64,000 nt of DNA, from contig NC_068915.1 of the NCBI RefSeq assembly GCF_023091745.1, positions 34,030,001 through 34,094,000 on the forward strand, given 5' to 3'. Positions 1-11,715 of this stretch are shown piece by piece. The stretch comes from Budorcas taxicolor (taxonomy: Eukaryota > Chordata > Mammalia > Artiodactyla > Bovidae). The notes beneath the pieces were generated by a model. The model saw nothing but the letters and a program-made list of their open reading frames with translations. It ran no database searches and was not told the origin of the DNA. Position numbers and translations under genes: made by a program. Positions within the stretch are counted from its first letter, which is position 1. Each line of letters opens with the position of its first letter.

Positions 1-969
1 CCACTCTGGTGCTTAATAACTGTACATGCTAAGCATTGAGAACAAATGAAAGATGTAGGCTGCGGAAGAAATAAATCTAAAGTACATCAGGTGCTAGGGG
101 TCAGTCAGATAACAAAACTTCTGGCAGATTAGCACCACTTGTGTCACTGATCAGGGCCATTAGCAGATATCCAGTCTCACAGCAGCAAACAGTCTTACCT
201 AAACTGTAATTGCTTCAATGTCTTTTTATTTCCAGCACATTTTTTAGGAACTTGCTTTGGAGTCATGTGAAGTAGGACAAAAACATAAGAGAAAGAAGTC
301 GCTGTAGTGACGGAACTGGAAATTTGTTTACTGACCAGTAAACTACTTACCAAAGAAAAAATTCCATATGTCAGTTCCTTCTAACCCACTTCTATTATTC
401 TTGATGTTTCTTAATTATTACTGTGTGGACATGTAAGGCAACTCCTTCAAACTTCCATTGTATCCCATCATTTAACACACTGTATTTTCTGAATAATTGT
501 TCTTGTTAACCAACTAATCATTAGAATCAATTTTTGTTAATGTTCCATTAACTATGTGATTGCTCAGGCAAATAAAATTATTGTCGTATCTGTCAGGTCA
601 CTGCCACCTTTTCAGTGAACAGACCAGCATGCAAGGAACTAGTATACATTTCCAGAAGCAACAATTAGAAAAACAAAACAGAACAAAACTTGGTTCTCAA
701 TTTCTAAAACTTAAAAAGCAATATATAACATATGACATGATGATGACAAACATATACCACCCGGGTAAAATATTAATCTCATGTCATCTTTTTACTTTGA
801 TCCATACTTTTTAAATCCCAGTAGATTTAAAACAGCTTCATTAGGCCCTATTCTTCCCCCAAAGTGACACAAAAGTGAAGGCCTAATGTCAATCTCTCAT
901 TCTTACCTCATTCAGAACAATTCCAGGCTTCACTAGAATAAAAATTTATATTAATTTATGTGAAGAAAT
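1..969. other. AT-rich non-coding DNA, nothing recognised
   Basis: No repeat family, RNA gene or coding signal recognised. The frames present are short, without splice context or protein-like composition. Confidence 0.5.
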
Positions 970-1072
970 TCCCTAGAGAAGGAAATGGTATCATTGCCAG
1001 GAAAATCCCGTGGACAGAGAAGCTTGCAAGGTTATAGTCTATGTGGTTGCAAAGAGTCAGACAGAACTGAGT
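970..1072 (+). mobile_element. Bov-tA SINE, 3' half, degenerate
   Basis: The stretch follows the 3' half of the Bov-tA consensus: a CCCTGGAGAAGG-like start, a TGGACAGAG-like middle and an AAGAGTCAGACAGAACTGAG end. The tRNA-derived head with A and B boxes is absent, so this is a 5'-truncated, diverged copy. Confidence 0.8.
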
Positions 1073-3086
1073 ATACCCATATTAAGAAATTATACATGAA
1101 CTTACAGATATGTTTACATGTTAAGAAACATGTTTTGGCTTAAAAATAAATGAATAAAAATAACACTGATCAATATAAAGTCTGAGAACCATTTTTCATA
1201 TGAATTTTTAAACCAATTGAACTTCTTCCTATAAGAGACATGAACGACAGGTACTAATGCTGGCAAGCACAGGCCTCTGGTTAAAATTAATAGATTCAGG
1301 TTGGTAAAAATGTATAGTCTCTAATAGTTTCATAAACAAATTGTACTATTTTAGAAGTAGCACTCCTGATAAAAATAACATGCTACTAACAGAGGTCTCT
1401 TGCCCTAAGCTGATATAGTTGATCGAAATTCTCACAGATCATCCCTATCTCTTTCTTCTATCAAAGCTTAGATAAATAAATATCATTATTTAAAGTCCAT
1501 GTTTAAACCTTTATCATTATGTTTGATTGCCCAAAGATAATTGGCCAATATAGAGATTGGTGAGGTGGGATGCATACTGGCTTTGATGACTATTATTTTG
1601 AAAATGGATTTTGAGACGTGCTTTGAGCAATTACTGGAATAAATTTAAGAAAATTTTTATTGTATTACATCAACTCAAATTACTTTGGGTAATAAGACTT
1701 TATTTGTAAGACTGAAAAGTCTAGACTTAACTGGATCCCGGAGTTGGAAGGGGATCATGAGAACTCTTTCCTTCTTCTACACTTCACATCTTTGCCCTCT
1801 GCGTTTGCTAGGTTCTTAATCAGATCTTCTCTTTGAGTTGGCAAAACGGTCATAGTAGCTTTAGGTTTTCAAGATATTCAGTATTTTAGTACTGATATTA
1901 TGTCAGTCAAGAAGAGGATTCTAATCGGCCCTGCTTGAGGTATCTGTCAGCTATGGATCAATCATAATTCCCAGAGTTATTTGATAACCTGATGGATCAG
2001 CTTTGGTGATTTATGGTAATAGAGGTGAAGCAACATAATTCACCTTCTTATCTGGAGGGGAAATGCAGTGTCCCAAACAAAGAGAATACTCTGTCTTCAG
2101 AACAAGGATGAACAATGCTAAATATACAAAAACAACAGATGTACTCAGTAACTCACTGAAATTCCTTCCAACTGTAAGAGTGAAAGCTATCATTAAATCC
2201 TCATATTTTAAGATATTAAAAAGCTTATCAACTTGTAGTCACTCCTGTTAAATCCTGGATTACTCTATTTCTCTCATTTTTCTCTCTTTCATAGTAATAT
2301 TATTTGCATTCTGAATGATAACAAGGTGATGATGAAACAAATGAGACTCAAGCATATTGTATTTGCTTTATTCATTCACTGGTGAAATAGACAAATGAGT
2401 AAACTAACACATTAATACTTCATTAAAATGTATAAAAAAGCTCGATGAAAAAGCAATAGGGTAAAATAACATAGGAAAGAATGTATCCTATTTATAGGGA
2501 GGACTGCTAATGTAAAAATGTAATGTAAAGAATGACAACAGGACGCCATAAAGTCAAGACAGTATGCATAGATTTGTGTTTCCCAACTAAATCACATCAT
2601 GTTACTCAGAGAAAATGTGTAACGTTTATGTGCACGCTGGGATAAACTGACAGAAGAGTCAATAGCCAGAGGCAGGCCTGCAGGCTGAAGGCATGGAAGG
2701 TCCCTCTTCACCAGCTGTAGGACTGAAGATTTACTGCAATTGAGCAACTCAGGTGTACATATCTTATTTGAAATTTTTGGGCGTAAAATCAAGGAATTCG
2801 TTGAGGAATCAAGAAAAGGTTGCTAACTAAAGATAAAAAATTATTTAGAAGGAGAGAGAGACTAGGATTCAGAATACAGACCATTTTGTTGTAAAAGGGA
2901 AAAAAAAAGGAACAGAGCAGATGAAGTCAAATAGGTTTAGAGATCAAAAATCAAGTAATTTCCAAGTTATTGGGGAGTTCTGCCATCTCAGAAATCCATA
3001 GAACAATAAAACCCCTATGATTTTTATTTATCAGAGGATTTTAATAAGTTCATAATTTCTATGAGGCTCTGAAGAATTAACATAGC
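1073..3086. other. unique AT-rich non-coding DNA
   Basis: Two kilobases without a recognisable repeat or gene. Short frames on both strands near 2.0-2.25 kb overlap each other and resemble no protein I know. Confidence 0.5.
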
Positions 3087-3384
3087 TAATTAACATATCA
3101 GGCTTCCCTGATAGCTCAGTTGGTAAAGAATCTGCCTGCAATGCAGGAGACCCCAGTTCGATTCCTGAGACCCCAGTTCGATTCCTGAGACCGGAAGGTC
3201 CACTGGAGAAGGGAATGGCTACCCACTTCAGTGCTCTTAGGCTTCCCTTGTGGCTCAGCTGGTAAAGAATCTGCCTGCATTGTGGGAGACCTGGGTTCAA
3301 TCCCTGGGTTGGGAAGATCCCCTGGAGAAGGAAAAGGCTATTCTGGCCTGGGGAATTCCATGGACTGTATGTTAATTAATATAT
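3087..3384 (+). mobile_element. Bov-tA SINE dimer with target-site duplication
   Basis: Two Bov-tA monomers in tandem (about 3101-3239 and 3240-3372), each starting GGCTTCCC. Flanking direct repeats at 3087-3098 and 3373-3384 match at 11 of 12 bases and are read as the target-site duplication. The first monomer carries a 20-bp tandem duplication over the tRNA-type B box (3149-3168 and 3169-3188). The element stops at the TGGACTGTAT motif and lacks the 3' tail shared with BovB. Confidence 0.93.
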
Positions 3385-5199
3385 AGCATTTTCTTTAGAG
3401 TTACATTTCCTTTATAGCTGTCAATGGAAGTTTTTAAGAGAAATTCAAATACATTACTATCTAGTTTAAAGTGGTTCTATTTTTTAGTATTTAATTAACA
3501 ATAATTTTATAAATTCAATAATTTTTATCAAGTCTCCCAAATGTAAGATTCTATGGTATATTGTACCATAATGAATGTACCATTGTGCCACTAATTAATT
3601 AAATATTCTAATTAAAGGACATTTATCCTTTAATTAAGTGTCCTTTAATAAAGGACAGTGTCTGTCATATAAAAATGTATTACCTGAAATCAAAGAAGAA
3701 AAATTTAAATAATCCTCTATACTCTAAAATTTTATTAAATAAATTTCAATTTTCTATAGAAAATATTTCAGAATTTTTTGATTTCTCAGTAATTTCATTG
3801 TTAATTAAAATATTACACATATGAAATTATAGTTAACTGAATGCCTTGATTAATGAAATCTCAAATAAAAGAGGATTTAACTAAAATGAAAACATAAATT
3901 TACTTTAAAATTAATAAAATAATTATTTTGTGAGATACATCTTTAATAAACTCTTCCTACAGCAAGTGGTGGGTGATGATTTCTTGTTTTGTCTTAATCA
4001 CTTCTAGAACATATAAGTTCATTTCATTTAAAGGAGACTGACTTTTTTATTCAACTAGTATGCTGAATAAAACAGGTAGTATGCTGTCTTTTAGGTACCA
4101 TTCTAACTATAGTTGTTTCAATATGAATAAGAACAACAAATAGCTTCTGCTCTAGAGAAAATTAGTAAAGAAAGATGAATAGTATTTTTAAGTAGAAAAA
4201 TAAGATAGTTTCAGCAGTTTTTAGAACATATGAGGATATAAAATAGACTGTGTTAGGAATAGAGGTGGGCACGAACAACTTAAATTGGCTAATTATCTCT
4301 TTATAGGGGAAGGGTACTGAAATTAACTGAATGCCCAAGTATAGGATGTCGGGATGGTGTTTTAGTTTTTATTTAACCTCAAATGACAAACAAAACACAA
4401 AATGTACAACCAAGCCACACAAAAGTATTGTGATGTCATTAGATATTAAGTAGGCGTTTTTATCTCTTTGTAGATGAATAATAGGAAACTGAAGACAACA
4501 ATTTTTTATATACTGCTTGGATGGATAGAATAATTGGAATGAAAAGAAATTTACACACTGATTTCTGCCTTGTTACTGATTCTTTGATACTTCTGGCATT
4601 CCATTGTTGACAGGCATGAGGAAAATGATACACGAGTAAAATTTATGTTCTGTTTTCTATCCCCAAAGATCCCCAGTGAACCAACATTCAAGATCTAGTC
4701 CTCTAAGTAGTGAAAAGGCTTTGTCTCTAACTCAAGCAGACAAGTGCTCTCTGGCATCTCCACAGACATAGGAAGGCTGCTATGTGCGACAACTTGACAA
4801 ACAGAGTGGAAAAGCATCATGGCTTCTCCATGGAAGAACCTGCAACCATGTGGTTGATCGGTAGGACAAGGATGCTGCGATATACCAACCTGACAGCAAC
4901 AGATAGATTTAGTGTAAAGCCCAAAATCAGGTTCATAGACTTACATTCCTGACATCATGAGAGAAATGATATGCTTCCATTATGCAATGATTTTGGTGTC
5001 AAATACATTGAGTTCTGTGAACCTACTTGGGTATAAATCCAGTTTGCAAGCTTCACACTCCCTTTATTGTTCAGATTGATTTCTGGCTCAAATTTATTCA
5101 CAGGACTTTTCATAAAAGGCTTATAGATATCTAGAATGCAGTGCACATTTTATAAAGGGTACCAGCATACTTCATTTTATATTTGTCATACTTGAAACT
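3385..5199. other. AT-rich non-coding DNA
   Basis: Very AT-rich to about 4.0 kb, then more mixed. Apart from the palindromes at 3609-3657, no repeat family or gene was recognised. Confidence 0.5.
3609..3657. repeat. two adjacent short palindromes
   Basis: First hairpin: an 11-bp perfect stem at 3609-3619 and 3626-3636 with a 6-base loop. Second: the 19-base palindrome TGTCCTTTAATAAAGGACA at 3639-3657. Both use the same AAAGGA core, so the block contains several copies of it in alternating orientation. Confidence 0.8.
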
Positions 5200-5262
5200 C
5201 ACAATGGTTAAGTAATTTACAAAGGTTATATAGGTAGCAAGAATTTCGCCCAGTTTTAACAT
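5200..5262 (+). mobile_element. MIR SINE fragment
   Basis: Resembles the MIR core-to-3' region: GTTAAGTAATTTACAAAGG, then a block like the MIR 'ACACAGCTAGTAAGTGG' segment. Short and heavily diverged. Confidence 0.5.
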
Positions 5263-5435
5263 GGATGGATGTTAACACTAATTTTTTCTAATATATCACA
5301 CTAGAATAACTTGTGTCTTTGAAACTGGGATACCTAATAAAGCAACACTATTGGCGGTAAAGTAGACTCTAGGGTCTATGAGAGAGAGACTATGTCTACA
5401 TTATCCCCAGTGTCCAAAGGCATAAGGCAGGCATC

Positions 5436-5517
5436 CACAGTATAGTGCATGGATAGACGCTCCCTGGTGGTCTAGTGGTTAGGATTCGGCACTCTCTCAC
5501 AATATAGTGAATGAATA
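5436..5517 (+). pseudogene. retroposed 5' half of tRNA-Glu(CUC)
   Basis: Bases 5461-5496 match positions 1-36 of mammalian tRNA-Glu(CUC) with one difference (G31 to A): acceptor 5' strand, D arm, anticodon stem 5' strand and loop up to the anticodon. Similarity ends at the last anticodon base, so the anticodon 3' strand, T arm and acceptor 3' strand are missing. It is much closer to tRNA-Glu than to the tRNA-derived head of Bov-tA. A 20-base direct repeat (17 of 20 matches) flanks it at 5436-5455 and 5498-5517, read as a target-site duplication; five extra bases precede the tRNA part. It cannot encode a tRNA. The most likely origin is reverse transcription of a tRNA half. Confidence 0.72.
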
Positions 5518-6479
5518 AATGTACAAACATCTATACAAAAAGTCGAACTACTGCAATTAAAAAAAAATAGTCAACAAGGTTTTAAATCTCTTTGTGGGTT
5601 AACTATAGAGCTCAGGTACCTTCCATTGTTTTTGTTTTTCACGGTTTTAATTCACACAAAATTAAATATCAGAAATTAATGGACAGAACTGAGACACTTC
5701 TTACTATTTAATTCTACATTTGCTGTCTTGCCTATACAATCCCATTGGTCCCAAATTCTCAGACACAGGTGGCATTTCCCGCTGATATATAATAAGCAGT
5801 GATAACAATGCATCAGTTGTTAGAAAATTGTATCAGACATAAGCTAGAACCACTTAACAACTGAAATGCTGAAGGGACAGCCATAGAGATAAATGATAAA
5901 AAGGACTGACACCAAAAGAAAGTGGATGCATCCCCACATCCCAAACCACCAAGGATCTCCAAAGCATCCAGGCAGGAGCTTAATGGGGCTCAGTTCACAT
6001 TTACAATTAAGAACAACTGTTTTCAGTTGTTCATTATGCTAACGAGCCTTAGCATAATGATTAGTTAGGCACAGTAAACACAGAATATAAAACTGGGTTA
6101 GGAAGGAAGACATTGAAGGGAGTATATTCTATTCCAAGCAATAAGAACAGTCACCTGTCTGGAGTGAATACTGTACTAAATGTGTGTACCTAAAATATTA
6201 GAAACACTGATACAATTTAAGACAATATTCCTGGACTTATGTGCTGCTGAATCTTTATTTTTGTTAATCTTCGAATATACATAAACTAGGGGAAATGTCA
6301 TAAGTTAAAAGATTTGAAAGCAATTAACCACTGTCACAAATTATGAAGATAATTTTTGATAGCAATTGCTATGTTTCCTCTTTTTCCCACACACATCTTA
6401 GAAAACTAATAAATATTTCAAACTAAAAACACAATCTTTTAAGTCTTTGCAGATATCACACATTGCTACTCTACCCCTA
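5518..6479. other. unique non-coding DNA
   Basis: No gene or known repeat seen. It contains the paired hairpins at 6011-6060. Confidence 0.5.
6011..6060. repeat. two abutting perfect hairpins
   Basis: Hairpin 1: a 9-bp stem (GAACAACTG at 6011-6019 with its complement at 6024-6032) and a TTTT loop. Hairpin 2: an 11-bp stem (6031-6041 with 6050-6060) and an 8-base loop. The two share two bases at the junction. No repeat family recognised around them. Confidence 0.8.
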
Positions 6480-6700
6480 CAACTACTACTAATACTAGTG
6501 ACTACAACAGTAATATTTAGTACAATGCCAACCATGTTACATTATCAGTTAGTCCTTATATAATTTAATAAAATATATATTATTATTCATTGTTACACAT
6601 ATGAGGATACTGAGTTTCTAGAGTTTAAACAACTTTCTAGTAACTTGGTTGAGCTAGAACCTGAACCCTTTTCTGTCTAATGGCAAAGGACTCATTCCAG
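6480..6700 (+). mobile_element. MIR SINE, diverged
   Basis: Follows the MIR pattern: a 'cattatc..cctta.ataa' stretch, an ACATATGAGGATACTGAG segment (consensus ACAGATGAGGAAACTGAG), then a weak 'agtaacttg..gagctagaacctgaaccc' 3' part. Confidence 0.6.
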
Positions 6701-6730
6701 TCCCTAGGCTTCATTGCTTTGCACACTCTT

Positions 6731-7026
6731 GCTGATGGAATTGGAGAAGGCAATGGCACCCCATTCCAGTACTCTTGCCTGGAAAATACCATGGATAGAG
6801 GAGACTGGTGGGCTGCAGTCCATGGGGTTGCTAAGAGTCGGACATGACTAAGCGACTTCACTTTCACTTTTCACTTTCATGCATTGGAGAAAGAAATGGC
6901 AACCCACTCCAGTGTTCTTGCCTGGAGAATCCCAGGGACAGAGGAGCTTGGTGGGCTGCCGTCTCTGGGGTTGCACAGTGTCGGACACGACTGAAGCGAC
7001 TTAGCAGCACCAGCAGCTGAGGGAAT
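6731..7026 (+). mobile_element. BOV-A2 SINE with target-site duplication
   Basis: Full dimeric BOV-A2: first unit begins GGAGAAGGCAATGGCACC, the linker is the CACTTTCACTTTTCACTTTC type, the second unit begins TGGAGAAAGAAATGG, and the tail is the CTTAGCAGCACCAGCAG type. Direct repeats at 6731-6741 and 7016-7026 match at 10 of 11 bases. Confidence 0.95.
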
Positions 7027-7349
7027 ATAAACAATATCTTTGTGGAGGCTTTTGAAAATGGCATAGTTCTATAACTCTTAACTAGTTTTATTTCTCAGAA
7101 ACTTAAATTATTTTCAGAATATTGTTGCTGTATGATCACAACTTTAAGGTATGGGAACAGCAGTAGTGAAATAGGAAAATATACAGATTAAAGGCAACTG
7201 CAGCAACCAAAGCCTCTGAGCCAAAGAACTTTGTCTATTCCTCTCTATACTTTTTGTTTTTCCTATATACTCCACATCCAGCAAGTTGTGCAGGTTTTCA
7301 TTACAAAATATAACAAATCCAATGGATGCTCACCCCTCCTCCCTTATAT

Positions 7350-7600
7350 CCCTAATAAAGCTGACACCATCCTTCGCTGAACTATTACAAAGGCATCTCA
7401 ATTTGGCTCTCTTTTTGCCACTTATCCATTCTCCAACCTCATCCTAAGGATCTCACCTACATAGAAGTCATGATGCTTCTTTTCAAACATAATGATCATT
7501 CTACCCCCTAGACAAAATCACCAATGGTTTCTCATCACAATTTGCCTTTTCTACTCAATTCTTAACAACCTTAAATTTATATGGGATGCCCAACAAATTG
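7350..7600 (+). mobile_element. L2-like LINE fragment
   Basis: Loosely follows the L2 3' coding region, including an AATCACCAATGGTTTCTCAT block (L2 has CCAATGGCTTCCCAT). Heavily diverged, so the limits are approximate. Confidence 0.4.
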
Positions 7601-7649
7601 TTATAAAGTGCTCAATACTAAGATAATATTTTCCTAAACTATTTTGGAA

Positions 7650-9060
7650 TAAGTTGCCAACCTCATGCCTGCTCTATTACACCTGAAGATTTAGTGTGTA
7701 TTTTCCACACAGAAAAGGGCCTTGTAACCCAAGTACAATCATCAATTTCAGGAACTTAACTGACCTTGACATTACTACGATCTAATCCACAGACCTCATT
7801 CAAGTGCCACCAATTGTCTAAATAATGTATTTTATAGCACACAGATTCAGGTCAGGAAAATGAATTGCATTTGTCATGTGTCTTATCTCCTTCAGTTTAC
7901 TGTAGCTCCTCAATTTTTTCTTGACTTTCATGTCCTCAACACTCTTGAACACTGAAGTTATTTGATAAATGTCCCTTTATCTGGGGATGAATTATTCTCT
8001 TTAATTTCAGAGTATGCTTATTTGGGAGGGATAGTATAGAAGTGTGGAGAAGGCAATGGCACCCCACTCCAGTACTCTTGCCTGGGAAATCCCACGGACG
8101 GAGGAGCCTGGTGAGCTGCAGTCCATGGGGTCACTAAGAGTTGGACACAACTGAACGACTTCACTTTTCACTCTCATGCATTGGAGAAGGACATGGCAAC
8201 CCACTCCAATATTCTTGCCTGGAGAATCCCAGGGACGGGGGAACCTGATGGGCTGCCATCTATGGGGTCACACAGAGTCGGACACGACTGAAGTGACTTA
8301 GCAGCAGCAGTATAGAAGTGACAACGCGTGGTTACTACTTCCTATCCAATACCATACAATTTCAATTTGTCCCATTATCAGTGATGTCACTTTGATTATT
8401 TTATTGACTTCAAGGAAATTTACTCTTTTTTCACTTATTAAGCATTTTATGGGAAGATACTTTGAAGCTATTTAAATGTGTCATCTCTCATCAGATTTTT
8501 ATTTATCCCTTTTATATATAGCTATATGAGTTCACAACTTCCTATTTATTCTGTGAGCTATAGGGTATAAATATCATTTACTTGGCTCTTAATTGCAACA
8601 TCGTTGGCCAATAGCAGGCCTTTCAAGGATGTTTCTGTGTCATTTTGAAGTGTCATCATTATTCTTTGACCATTTCTTTGCTTTCTGGCACAATACATTA
8701 TTTTGGATTTATCTTGTGTTTTCTCTAAGTTCTAGAACCAACCATTTCTCCAATGAGTCCTACTTTCTTTTGGTGGATAATGGTATTTAGAAGCTAATAT
8801 CTGGGTGCTAGCTATGATCACTGGTATTGAGGTACTGTTGCTCACAGGTATTCTCAGTGGACAGAAATAGAAAATATATGTATACAGATATTTTTATGAA
8901 CACACACAAATACATAAATATATAACATACCTACCTACTACATATACACACACATAGAACCATGCATCATACCTATATCTCTAATTCTAGTAAACAGAAA
9001 TCTGATTCTAATTATCCTTAATATTTCTACTTATTTTATCAAGTCCCACAGTTTTAACAA
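7650..9060. mobile_element. ancient long interspersed repeat, old L1-type
   Basis: The segments on both sides of the BOV-A2 at 8033-8320 belong to one old mammalian repeat. Recognisable blocks are GATGTCACTTTGATTATTTT, TTTCTGGCACAATACATTAT, GATAATGGTATTTAGAAGC followed by ATCTGGGTGCTAGC, and an AC/TA-rich tract near 8.88-8.96 kb that is also typical of it. I believe this is an old L1-related family but cannot name the subfamily or fix its orientation. Confidence 0.5.
8033..8320 (+). mobile_element. BOV-A2 SINE with exact 12-bp target duplication
   Basis: Complete BOV-A2 dimer (8045-8308) flanked by identical 12-mers AGTATAGAAGTG at 8033-8044 and 8309-8320. The exact duplication and good match to consensus suggest a fairly recent insertion into the older repeat. 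Confidence 0.96.
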
Positions 9061-9379
9061 CTCTGCCTTCACCCTCAGTACCACTTTTGGGCTCTGACAT
9101 CCCCTACTGTGCCCTTGGTCCATATGGAAACTCCCCCTCATTACTTTGGATTCCTCATCACATTATCAGTACCTCACCCCACACATGTGGGACTCAAAGG
9201 CCCCATGCTATTCAGTAATCCTACGAGGACATTCTCTTGACCTGTGCTGATCTACCTGTGCCTACCTCACTGTGTCTCACCTAATGGTTTTAGGACTAAA
9301 ATGTTCAAGAACCAAAAAAGAGGATGAAAAAGGGCTTCCAACAACAACTTGCATAAAGAACAATACTCTTACTTGGACC
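9061..9379. other. non-coding DNA, possibly more of the L2
   Basis: Pyrimidine-rich on this strand and without a confident match. It may be the diverged upstream part of the L2 that follows. Confidence 0.35.
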
Positions 9380-9815
9380 TACAAAGTCCTCCATATCCCA
9401 AACAATATCTAACTTCCAACATTGTCTCTTATCTTTCTTCTCACTCTAACTTCAAAGCACTTGTTCTTTGAACACAGCAAGGAGAATTTTGCCTCAGACT
9501 TTTGCAACTGTTATTTTCTGTACCTAGGACACATTTCCCAAAATTTCTTTCAGTTTCAATCTGACCCCACCCACACTCACATTCCATTAGCCTAACCTGA
9601 TTTATCTGAATTACACTTTTCACTTTTTTATATTAAATACCTATTATACATTACTAATTTATTTATCATCTGTTTCACTGAACTGAAATGTAAGCTCCAA
9701 AAGGCCGAAGATTTTGTTTGCTTCATTCAGTGTTTGTTTTTTCAGTACCTAAAAGAGCTTTGGTTCAAAATCTGCTCTTCTTCAATATATTATTTAAATA
9801 AATAAGTGATAGATG
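9380..9815 (+). mobile_element. L2 LINE 3' region
   Basis: In order it shows L2 3' landmarks: ACCTACAAAGTCCTCCATAT, a 'ttgttctttgaacacagcaagg' type block, a 'cctcagacttttgcaactgt' type block, TGTAAGCTCCAAAAGGC, and an end in A/T with AATAAATAAGTGA. Diverged, no intact frame. Confidence 0.7.
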
Positions 9816-10411
9816 GGAACTCAGTCCTTGGCTCTGTCCTTTGCATCTTTGAACCCTGTCTTGTGCCTATGTTTATCCATTTCATTTTTCTTTTTTTGGC
9901 TCATTTTTCTATTAATTTATAACAGATAGTTCTTTGTTTTGCCTTTACATCTATATCTGCTCAGGACTACTTGGCTGACCTGAGTTACTAGACTTCAGAT
10001 TCCAGAAACACCTACATGGTCTATCCTTGGACAGCCTAACCTCATTTTCATCCTCATGGAGTTAATGAGTTCAACTACTGTATTTGTCCTAGAACAGATA
10101 ATGCCAAAACATTTCCATGTGTGTCTTCATTCATTTTCTTTCTAATATCTTTTCTTTTATTCCAGTCTTTTGTTTAGGAACTTGCCGTTTCATTTAAACA
10201 TTATACTTAAGTATTTGTCTGAAACATAAAGATTGAAATATGTCAAAAATCATAGTATACTTAGGCTAAGCATGACTTTTTCCTCCTCTCATATAGTCAC
10301 TTCAGCATCAAATTAAAGCCCAAACAATGAGTTAGCGTTTACTAAACTCTCATTACAACTGCTATGAGGAAATGCTCTTGATTCAATTCTGATGTCTCTC
10401 TCTACAGGAGC
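9816..10411. other. unique non-coding DNA
   Basis: AT-rich, with short T runs near 9.89 kb. No repeat or gene recognised. Confidence 0.5.
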
Positions 10412-10641
10412 ACACTTTTCCCAAGTAGTATTTGTGGTAAAGAATCTACCTGTCAATGCAGGAGACTCAAGAGACACAGGTTCAATCTCTGGGTCAGGAT
10501 ACTCTTTTGGAGGAGGAAATGGCAACCTGCTCCAGTATTCTTGCCTGGAGAATCCTATGGACAGAGGAGCCTGGTGGGCTATAGTCCTTGGGGTTGCAAA
10601 GAGTCGGACACAACTTAGCCACTAAACAACAACAACAACAA
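10412..10641 (+). mobile_element. Bov-tA SINE with AAC-repeat tail
   Basis: Monomeric Bov-tA with a diverged head (GTGGTAAAGAATCTACCTG, B box GGTTCAATCTC), a good middle (CTGGAGAATCCTATGGACAG) and a BovB-type 3' end AGAGTCGGACACAACTTAG, followed by (AAC)n. A fragmented frame through it is chance. Confidence 0.92.
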
Positions 10642-11715
10642 GACATCAGTGTAGCTCCTGGCCTCCTTTCTCCCTTTGTTCTTTCCTCCCAAGAGATCAT
10701 GACTGCATGGGTGCTATATGGTACTATATTTGGGAAAAGTAAACAAGTCATGTTTGGCTCAGCTCTTTGCTTCTTATGGGAGTCTGTTGATAATCCTGGA
10801 GAAGGAAGGTGTTCCATGACAAAGATTTTCCAGCTCTTAGGTGAACAGGTTTGCCTGATTATAAGGGTCAATGTTAAGAAACCTATTTCTACTAACTAAT
10901 AAAGGTGATATTCTGGCCTTTTTACATTACTCCTTCATATATTTCATATCATTTAGACCCAAAGGTGTGAACTTGGTACTGATAGTCTTTATAAAACTCA
11001 TCTTGTCCTACTAGAATTTCCCCCATTCAGCTTCTTAGAGTACCAGTGAATTTCCCCCCATTCTGCTTCTTAGAATACCAGTTAGGTGATATGTTAAGAG
11101 TATAAAATTATTTAGCTTAGAAGATTTCTACTATACAAACAACTTAGTCATTTCTTGGTGTATGCTTTTTATTTTAGTGTATGTATCATGACTTTGCAAC
11201 TATATTATTTTTGCCAGATCAATTACTGACATACTAGTTTGTGTTTTGAGTTTCTTGTTTTGAAACAAGGGATCAATCAAAGATTGAGAGGCATTTTTCC
11301 TTCCTCAATACCACAAAGTTGGCTAGGTGTTGGTTTGATGCGCATGTAAGCCCTTGCTTCAAAGTGTTATTAATGCCTTTTTTTCTTTTACATTAAAGAT
11401 AAAAGTTCTTAGGTACAGCTGGTGAGTGACAAGGAGCTGACACTATAGAAGAAGGCTTACATGTCCAGTCTTGAGAAGGAGAAAGGAAATTTTGCTACTA
11501 CCAGGAAGAGGACGATGGTGTAGAAATTTTACCAAATGGCATACATTTTTCCCCTCTCCATCTTGAAAATAGGATCAGGGAGGCATGCAATGGGGTATTT
11601 TGAAGGTTAATCACTATATTCACACTTGACCTGCCATTTATGAGTCTACCCAGGCAACAGTGCTCAAAAGAAGATGGAGGACAAAATTTCACAGTAGTAT
11701 AGCAACCAGATGAAG
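10642..11715. other. unique non-coding DNA with one tandem duplication
   Basis: No gene or family-level repeat recognised. The only structure seen is the tandem duplication at 11014-11082. Confidence 0.5.
11014..11082. repeat. tandem duplication, 34/35-bp unit
   Basis: Two adjoining copies (11014-11047 and 11048-11082), each starting GAATTTCCCCC and ending TACCAGT. They differ at about three positions plus one extra C. Confidence 0.9.

Noticed and set aside
5461..5496. Functional tRNA-Glu gene
   Set aside because: Only the 5' half is present; no anticodon 3' strand, T arm, B box or acceptor 3' strand.
8870..8960. AC/TA-rich tract as an independent microsatellite
   Set aside because: The ancient repeat spanning 7.65-9.06 kb has such a tract at this point, so it is more likely an internal part of that element.
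10494..10871. 125-residue minus-strand frame
   Set aside because: Half of it is the antisense of a Bov-tA SINE and its AAC tail; no recognisable protein.
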